From JADGHX01 sp037200125 (lineage in GTDB: Bacteria; Pseudomonadota; Gammaproteobacteria; Steroidobacterales; Steroidobacteraceae): a DNA stretch of 64,000 nucleotides. The translations under genes were made by a program, and so were the position numbers. Positions 59,076 through 64,000 of this stretch are shown here, one piece after another. The notes under the pieces were generated by a model. It did not search any database and was not told where the DNA came from. It saw only the letters and a list, made by a program, of their open reading frames with translations. The stretch is taken from positions 186,001-250,000 of the forward strand of contig JBBCGS010000002.1 in NCBI GenBank assembly GCA_037200125.1. The letters run 5' to 3'. The first letter of the stretch is position 1. Each line of letters begins with the position of its first letter.

Positions 59076-61940
59076 CTACAGCTTGAGCCTGAAGCCGGCG
59101 CGGAAGACGCGTCCATACACGTCATAGAGAGTCGCATTGGCGAGGTTCGACGCATAAGAGAACCCGCCAGCGCCTGCCGCGACCTGTACCGGATCCGAGT
59201 TCAGCAGATTACGTACGTTGAAGAACGCTTCGCCTTTGCCGAACCGATAGGTGAAGGAGGTGTCGTAGACGATCTGACCGGCGATCTTGTTGTAGGTGAT
59301 GGTCGTCGCATCCGGGGTGGAAACCGGGCAGCCCGTGGTGCAGACGATGTAGGAGTTGTCGTAGGTGCCCGAGCTGACACCGCGCGCGGCGAACGTCACG
59401 CGGATCGGCTCGAGATCGTAGGCAAGCGACGCCGTCCAGCGCCAGCTCGGCGGACCGTTGCCGGTGTTCTGTCCGGCGGTATCGGTCGGCTTGTTGATGC
59501 CGTTGCTGCTGTAGTTCTTCGCATAGTGCGTGCCGAGGAAGCGGAACGACAGATCGCCCGCGCCGCTCTCCACGATGTCTTTCACCGGGACGTAGTAGCT
59601 GGCTTCGAAGTCCATACCGCGCGCAACCTGTGTGACCAGGTTGAAGGGCTGGTTGTCGATGAACTCGACTCGCTGCGAGCCGTCGGGATAGAACGAGACG
59701 GCGTTGCAGTAGGTCTGGTTGCCTGTGAAGCACTGATCGATGATCTGCTGCACCGAAAGCGACCCGATGGCGTCGGCGATATCGAGCCTCCAGTAGTCGA
59801 CCGACGCGCTGAATCCGCGAACGAACCGCGGCTGCAACACGACACCGACCCCCGTCGTATCGGCTTTTTCCGGCAGCAGGTCCGGATTGCCGACCGAATT
59901 GCCGAGAATCGTTTCGGACTGATTGCCCCGGAACGGGTTGCGGATGGCGGGTGCCGATCCACCGCCGGCGTTGAACAGGTCATTCAGGTTCGGCGCGCGG
60001 ATGTCGCGCGAACGCGTGGCGCGAAACCGGATATCGTCGATCGGCGCATACGTCGCGCCGATCTTCCAGGTCGTCACATAGCCCGACGTGCTGTAGTCGG
60101 TGGCGCGAACGGCCGCATTCACGTCCAGAGATTTCGCCCAGGCTTTGTCGGCCGCCAACGGAATGACCGTTTCCGCAAAACCTTCGGTCACGTGGTAGCT
60201 GGCATCGAAAACCTTGTAGTTGCCGAACCACCAATTGGAGAGATTGGAGTCCTCGTCGTTGGTGCCCGTCACGGCCTCGCGGCGATGTTCGATGCCCGCT
60301 GCGAGCGAAACCGGACCCGCCCAGGTGGAGAACGGCGTGCCCTGGATCGAGGCCGCCGCCACGTCCTGTGTGAAGTCCTCATCACGGAAGTCGCGTTCGC
60401 CAGAGCCTTCCACGTAATTCACGGCGGCTTCGGTATTCACATTCACGCCGAAGATGTTGTACGGCTGGCAGCCTTCGGCCGGATTCGTCAGCGTGACTCG
60501 ACAGACGACGGCGCCGTTCGGGCCACGCACGGCATCGAGCGCGAAGGTGAGCGCCGTACGCTTGACGGCGTTCTGCGCTTCAGCGAACTGCCGGGAATAA
60601 CCTCTCTGGAAGTACGCATCCCAGGTCCATTTCGAGCTGAACATGTTCACACTGCCGCTCGCACCGACGACGAAGCGGCTGATGTTGCGGTCGTTGGTGG
60701 CGAGCACGTTGGGAAGATCTTCGTGCTGCGAACCCATGAGCAGCGACGTGAGGCCGAGCTGGTCCATGCGCGCCTGGATCGGCGCCGGAATGAACGGATT
60801 GCCCGAGCGGATCGTGAGACTCGCGTTGCTCTCCATCGAGCAGCAGTCGTTCTGGTTCCAATCGTGCGCCCACGCTACCTGCCCGTAGACATTGAGCGTG
60901 TCCGTGAGGTCATAACTGGCGCGCGCGAAGACGTTCTGTGTGCTCGACCTGGACGCGAGGCTACCGTCGCACTTGTGGCCACGGCACTGCGTCGCTTCGA
61001 AGTCCGGGCTGTCATACGTATCCGGATCGAACGTGATGGGCCCCTGCTGATACTGAAAGATGGTCCCGCCTTCGCCGAACGCCGTACCTCGCAGCGGACC
61101 GGAGGTGATGACCCCGCCGCCCGAGAAGCCATTCGTGGGACTCACGCGCGTCAGCATGAGAAGCTGCGGAACACTGGTGCTCTGCCCCGGCCCCGTGCCA
61201 TAGGCCGGGTTCGTCATGCGCTGGTATCCGGTCTTGTTCCAATCGCGGGTAATGCGCGGAATGCCCGCCACATGGGTCGCTCCGCCATTCACCAGGAAAT
61301 GACCGCGGCCATCCGCGAAGGGCATGCCCGCGGTGACGTTCGCATCCCACGATCCGTCATCGCCGTAGTCGGTGATGCCGCCGCCGACCTCGCTCTTGAA
61401 GCCGGTGAACGTCTTGTCGAGGATGAAATTCACGACACCCGCCAACGCATCCGAGCCGTAAGCCGCCGATGCGCCGCCGGTGACGACGTCGACCCGCTTG
61501 ATGAGGCCCTGCGGCATCAGGTTGATGTCCACCAGACCGGTGGAATTGATCCCGACCGAACGCTGCCCGTCGAGCAGCACGAGTGTGCGATTCGCGCCGA
61601 GCGAGCGAAGATTCAACGCGTTGATGTTCGACTGGCCGTTGCTGACAGTGGCCTGCGTCGAGGCCGGCGAGATGCTGCCCGCGAAAGCCGGCAGCGTGTT
61701 GATGTAGTCGGCGACGTTCTGCGAGGCGGATGAATGCAGCTCCTCCGTGCCCACTACGGTCATCGGCGTGGGCGCTTCGAAGCCGTCACGCACGATGCGC
61801 GTGCCGGTAACGACGACGTTTTCCACCTCGTCAGGCTCCGCGTCTTGCGCCGCCGCCATCATCGGAACAATGGCCAGCGCAACGAGCAGCGCGACTGCCG
61901 CGTGCCTGGCGCTGGTACCGGAAACAGAATCGTTCTTCAT
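59076..61940 (-). CDS. TonB-dependent receptor without STN domain
   Basis: 954 residues, outer membrane. Signal peptide (AVALLVALAIVPMMAAAQDA), TonB-box-like start ENVVVTGTRIVRDGFEAPTP, plug with NALNLRSLGANRTLVLLDGQ and VDVVTGGASAAYGSDALAGV, and a long barrel ending DVYGRVFRAGFRLKL. This subclass has extended loops (several Cys, e.g. CRGHKCDGS and QNDCCSMES) and is common for large organic substrates in Steroidobacter/Sphingomonad-like bacteria; the ligand is unknown. It sits at the head of cluster B and would bring in the substrate or cofactor of that system. Confidence 0.93.
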   Translation of the reverse strand: MKNDSVSGTSARHAAVALLVALAIVPMMAAAQDAEPDEVENVVVTGTRIVRDGFEAPTPMTVVGTEELHSSASQNVADYINTLPAFAGSISPASTQATVSNGQSNINALNLRSLGANRTLVLLDGQRSVGINSTGLVDINLMPQGLIKRVDVVTGGASAAYGSDALAGVVNFILDKTFTGFKSEVGGGITDYGDDGSWDANVTAGMPFADGRGHFLVNGGATHVAGIPRITRDWNKTGYQRMTNPAYGTGPGQSTSVPQLLMLTRVSPTNGFSGGGVITSGPLRGTAFGEGGTIFQYQQGPITFDPDTYDSPDFEATQCRGHKCDGSLASRSSTQNVFARASYDLTDTLNVYGQVAWAHDWNQNDCCSMESNASLTIRSGNPFIPAPIQARMDQLGLTSLLMGSQHEDLPNVLATNDRNISRFVVGASGSVNMFSSKWTWDAYFQRGYSRQFAEAQNAVKRTALTFALDAVRGPNGAVVCRVTLTNPAEGCQPYNIFGVNVNTEAAVNYVEGSGERDFRDEDFTQDVAAASIQGTPFSTWAGPVSLAAGIEHRREAVTGTNDEDSNLSNWWFGNYKVFDASYHVTEGFAETVIPLAADKAWAKSLDVNAAVRATDYSTSGYVTTWKIGATYAPIDDIRFRATRSRDIRAPNLNDLFNAGGGSAPAIRNPFRGNQSETILGNSVGNPDLLPEKADTTGVGVVLQPRFVRGFSASVDYWRLDIADAIGSLSVQQIIDQCFTGNQTYCNAVSFYPDGSQRVEFIDNQPFNLVTQVARGMDFEASYYVPVKDIVESGAGDLSFRFLGTHYAKNYSSNGINKPTDTAGQNTGNGPPSWRWTASLAYDLEPIRVTFAARGVSSGTYDNSYIVCTTGCPVSTPDATTITYNKIAGQIVYDTSFTYRFGKGEAFFNVRNLLNSDPVQVAAGAGGFSYASNLANATLYDVYGRVFRAGFRLKL

Positions 61941-62062
61941 CTTCAGGCTCCCCGGGGGTCAAACGTTCGAAAAGTAGTTCCAGCGGTTTTTTTCGAAGGA
62001 CTGATCCCGTCCGTTACCCGAATCCCGTTCCGGGGCCTCTCCCGGGATTCAGGCCGCTTTTG

Positions 62063-62107
62063 TGTTTCGACTATAATGTATATACAAAGCAGAGCAATTG
62101 TCTGTGC
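62063..62107 (-). promoter_or_regulatory. Promoter and operator-like block of the TonB receptor
   Basis: TATACAAAGCA, six bases, then TTGTCTGTGCA (62081-62107) repeats the arrangement at 52040-52071. On the minus strand, TTGCTC and TATAGT are spaced 16 bases apart as -35/-10 about 130 bases before the receptor start, so a bound regulator would overlap the promoter. Confidence 0.55.
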
Positions 62108-62232
62108 AAATAAAAAAACTAAACTGGAACGCCTGTACTTTTTTCGCGGCGCCGGCATGCGCACAGCGGGTGCGCGAACGTGGCATGCATGAGACAGACG
62201 ATTCATTTGAGGGCACGCGAGGGTGCATGAAA

Positions 62233-62257
62233 GAAGGGCCGGAAAATCCGGCCCTTC
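62233..62257 (-). terminator. Rho-independent terminator of the peptidase gene
   Basis: A perfect 11-bp stem (GAAGGGCCGGA / TCCGGCCCTTC) with an AAA loop, followed on the minus strand by TTTC, 55 bases after the stop at 62312. Confidence 0.85.
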
Positions 62258-62311
62258 AAAAGACTTCACATCATGAAGCGCCGCGCGACTGGCGGCGGCG
62301 CCTCCCGCCCT

Positions 62312-64000
62312 CTACGGCTCGCCGCCCTCGCCCCGGCCGCCTTCCGTACGGCTGATCTCCGTCGCGCTCGGCTCCTGGTTGTCGTAGGCGTACAGCAGGT
62401 TGAACAGCATCTTGTACGTACCGTGAGACTGCCCACGCCACTGCGGCCGGAAGCCGTACAGGAAGACGCGGCCCTTGCCGTACTCCACTTCCAATGCGGC
62501 GGCTTTGCCCTGGATCGCCTCAGGGTGCAGCAGCACGCCACTGCGCAGCGGATTGCCCGTCGGCGCATAGGAGGCGAGGACGTTGCCCTTGAAACCGCGC
62601 TTCGGTTCGAACACGGGGCCACGCCAGAACATCACGACGGGCTCGGCCGCGGTGCCGGCGGTCGCGCGTGAAGGCTGTTTCAGCGAGACCTGAAGCAGCG
62701 CGCCGGAACAGAAGAACTTGTCCGCATCGAAGCCCTTCACCACGTTGCTGACAGGCAGCGCCAACAGATCGATCACGGCGTCGGATGCGCCGTTGAAGGC
62801 CACCAGCGTGCCGCCTTCGGCCACGAACTTCTTCAGGGCGATCGATCCCTCATCGCTGATGCCGCCGGCGTAGGACTCCGGCACATCCAGCCCCGACAGG
62901 CCGTTCAGCAGGGCATCGCGATCCTTCAGGTCGGGCAGGATGATCGTGTCGAACTTCGACTTCAGGCCGCCCTTCTTGATATCCGCGTTGTAGAGCGAGA
63001 CCGGCCCGAACCGATACTGCTCGAGTATCCAGCGGGTCCAGCCCTCGTCGATGTTCGAGCCCCACGGGCGGTACAGGCCTACACGACCCTTGCGGATGGT
63101 TTCCGCTGCGGGCGATGTGGCGAGAGCGGTGGCCGTGACGCCGTGAGTGACGAGAATGTCCTGCAGCGCTTCGCGGCCGATGCCCTTGAGGATGATGGCG
63201 CCGGTTTCCTGGCCGTTGACGGTCGGCACGGCTGCCGTGGAGAGAGCCACGCTCGCGCCCTTGGCGATCGCCTCATTCACGACGAGAAAGCTGCCGTTCA
63301 CCTGGCGACTCAGCGCGAAGATGCGACCGTCACCGACGATGCCACCCTTCACTACGGCCTTGGTAACGGGCTGCAGTGCCGCCAGCACATCCGGCGAAAG
63401 TTTTTCCTTCACCTCGACGGTCTTGACGCCCATCTGCAACGGCAGCGTCCAGCCGGTCACGTCATACGGAAGGGTGACGGGCTTGCCGCCGTTACCGCTC
63501 AGCACCGCGTCCGGGTATTTCTGCGCCTCGAACAATTCCTTCACCAGCGCGGCGTATGGCTGAGTCATCGGGATAACCCACGAACCCGCCGGATAGGACT
63601 GGCCGCCGATCGTGACGGCGGACTTGGTTTCACTCACGCTCAGGCCCTGATCGATCAGCTTTTGCGCCAGCAGCGCCGCCTGCGGCGCATCCGCCTGACC
63701 GCCCGGCAGGACGTAGGCGAACAGGCCTTCGGACTCGAAGCGCTTGATGGTGTCGCGCCCCGCCTGGTAGCGGTTGTACAGCAACGTCTCGCGATAGCGG
63801 ACCGCGGTATCCAGAGTCGAAAGCGACGCCACGGTGTCGTAGCGGAGCGTATCCGACAGGTGCCACATGCCGCCCTTCCACGGCGACGGATAGAACACCT
63901 GAGCCTTCAGATCGCGGGTGTTCTTGGGGAACTCCTTCGGATCGTAGTTCTTCGGCGTGGCGGAAGCGTGCGCGCTCTCGGTGAAGTACGCGATCGTGTT
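62312..64000 (-). CDS. M14-type zinc carboxypeptidase family protein, 5' end outside window
   Basis: 562 codons are visible and the frame continues past the right edge. The first residues (NTIAYFTESAHASATPKNYD) and QVFYPSPWKGGMWHLSDTLR correspond to the end of the peptidase fold in large secreted M14-like proteins. The zinc-binding HxxE part must lie beyond the edge. The remainder is a beta-rich C-terminal region with a glutamine-amidotransferase-like fold (LYRPWGSNIDEGWTRWILEQ, FDTIILPDLKDRDALLNGLS, EGGTLVAFNGASDAVIDLLA, GKGRVFLYGFRPQWRGQSHG). Role: probably extracellular or periplasmic peptide processing. It has its own terminator. Confidence 0.75.
   Translation of the reverse strand, partial: NTIAYFTESAHASATPKNYDPKEFPKNTRDLKAQVFYPSPWKGGMWHLSDTLRYDTVASLSTLDTAVRYRETLLYNRYQAGRDTIKRFESEGLFAYVLPGGQADAPQAALLAQKLIDQGLSVSETKSAVTIGGQSYPAGSWVIPMTQPYAALVKELFEAQKYPDAVLSGNGGKPVTLPYDVTGWTLPLQMGVKTVEVKEKLSPDVLAALQPVTKAVVKGGIVGDGRIFALSRQVNGSFLVVNEAIAKGASVALSTAAVPTVNGQETGAIILKGIGREALQDILVTHGVTATALATSPAAETIRKGRVGLYRPWGSNIDEGWTRWILEQYRFGPVSLYNADIKKGGLKSKFDTIILPDLKDRDALLNGLSGLDVPESYAGGISDEGSIALKKFVAEGGTLVAFNGASDAVIDLLALPVSNVVKGFDADKFFCSGALLQVSLKQPSRATAGTAAEPVVMFWRGPVFEPKRGFKGNVLASYAPTGNPLRSGVLLHPEAIQGKAAALEVEYGKGRVFLYGFRPQWRGQSHGTYKMLFNLLYAYDNQEPSATEISRTEGGRGEGGEP

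Larger units (their letters stand above)
61941..62311. other. Regulatory gap between the M14-type peptidase and the TonB receptor
   Basis: 371 bases. It holds the receptor promoter, the shared operator-like block (62081-62107) and the peptidase terminator (62233-62257). No coding frame is credible. Confidence 0.6.

Noticed and set aside
59052..61733. Plus-strand open frame of 893 codons
   Set aside because: It lies exactly opposite the TonB receptor at 59076-61940 and shows no protein family features; high-GC codon bias keeps the antisense strand open.

Overview
The window looks like a chromosomal segment of a high-GC Gram-negative bacterium, most likely a gammaproteobacterium. Evidence: several TonB-dependent receptors with FecR-type signalling, Tat and Sec exported c-type cytochromes, an OmpA-family protein, lipobox lipoproteins and a CsrA. 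The mix of many TonB receptors with DUF1552/DUF1592 clusters resembles Steroidobacteraceae-like organisms, but that placement is a guess; no rRNA or tRNA gene is visible.

Layout. (1) 1-9.5 kb: a large truncated unknown gene, then two related TonB receptors with N-terminal STN domains. One is adjacent to an opposing FecR regulator; the other is coupled to that fecR. A LysR regulator follows. (2) 9.9-19.3 kb: an accessory block with a PAS histidine kinase, a CesT-family type III secretion chaperone, a small csrA, an ATP-grasp protein, a MEKHLA protein and several unknown proteins with Ser/Gly/Pro-rich, effector-like N-termini. One of them is an HExxH metallopeptidase gene broken by in-frame stop codons. 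No type III structural gene is in the window. (3) 19.4-31.4 kb: a scrapyard of mobile DNA. It holds an integrase/IstA chimera, IS21-type istB genes, a second frameshifted copy of the HExxH gene with a C12 tract, and an IS66-family element (23343-28736) with matching inverted repeats and a perfect 8-bp target duplication. A three-ORF serine-recombinase module splits the IS66 tnpC. An orphan AbrB-type antitoxin and another integrase fragment lie beyond it.

(4) 29-42 kb: exported proteins of unknown role, an OmpA-like protein, a degenerate M48 peptidase, an ECF sigma factor next to a Ser/Thr kinase, and a striking number of short tandem repeats (6, 7 and 15 bp). (5) 42-64 kb: two paralogous minus-strand gene clusters. 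Cluster A (42330-51593) runs cytochrome c', HiPIP, cytochrome c', tri-haem cytochrome c, DUF1592-type cytochrome, DUF1552 Tat protein, PF03640-like repeat protein, an unknown exported protein and a creatininase-like protein. Cluster B (53200-58871) repeats the unknown exported protein, DUF1592, DUF1552 and PF03640-like genes. Between and beyond them lie a LysR regulator, a TonB receptor and an M14-type peptidase. A shared sequence (TATACAAAGCA-n6-TTGTCTGT) lies upstream of the LysR gene/cluster A and upstream of the cluster B receptor, suggesting common control. The inference is a duplicated periplasmic redox system, with cluster A carrying its electron carriers and cluster B its outer-membrane receptor.
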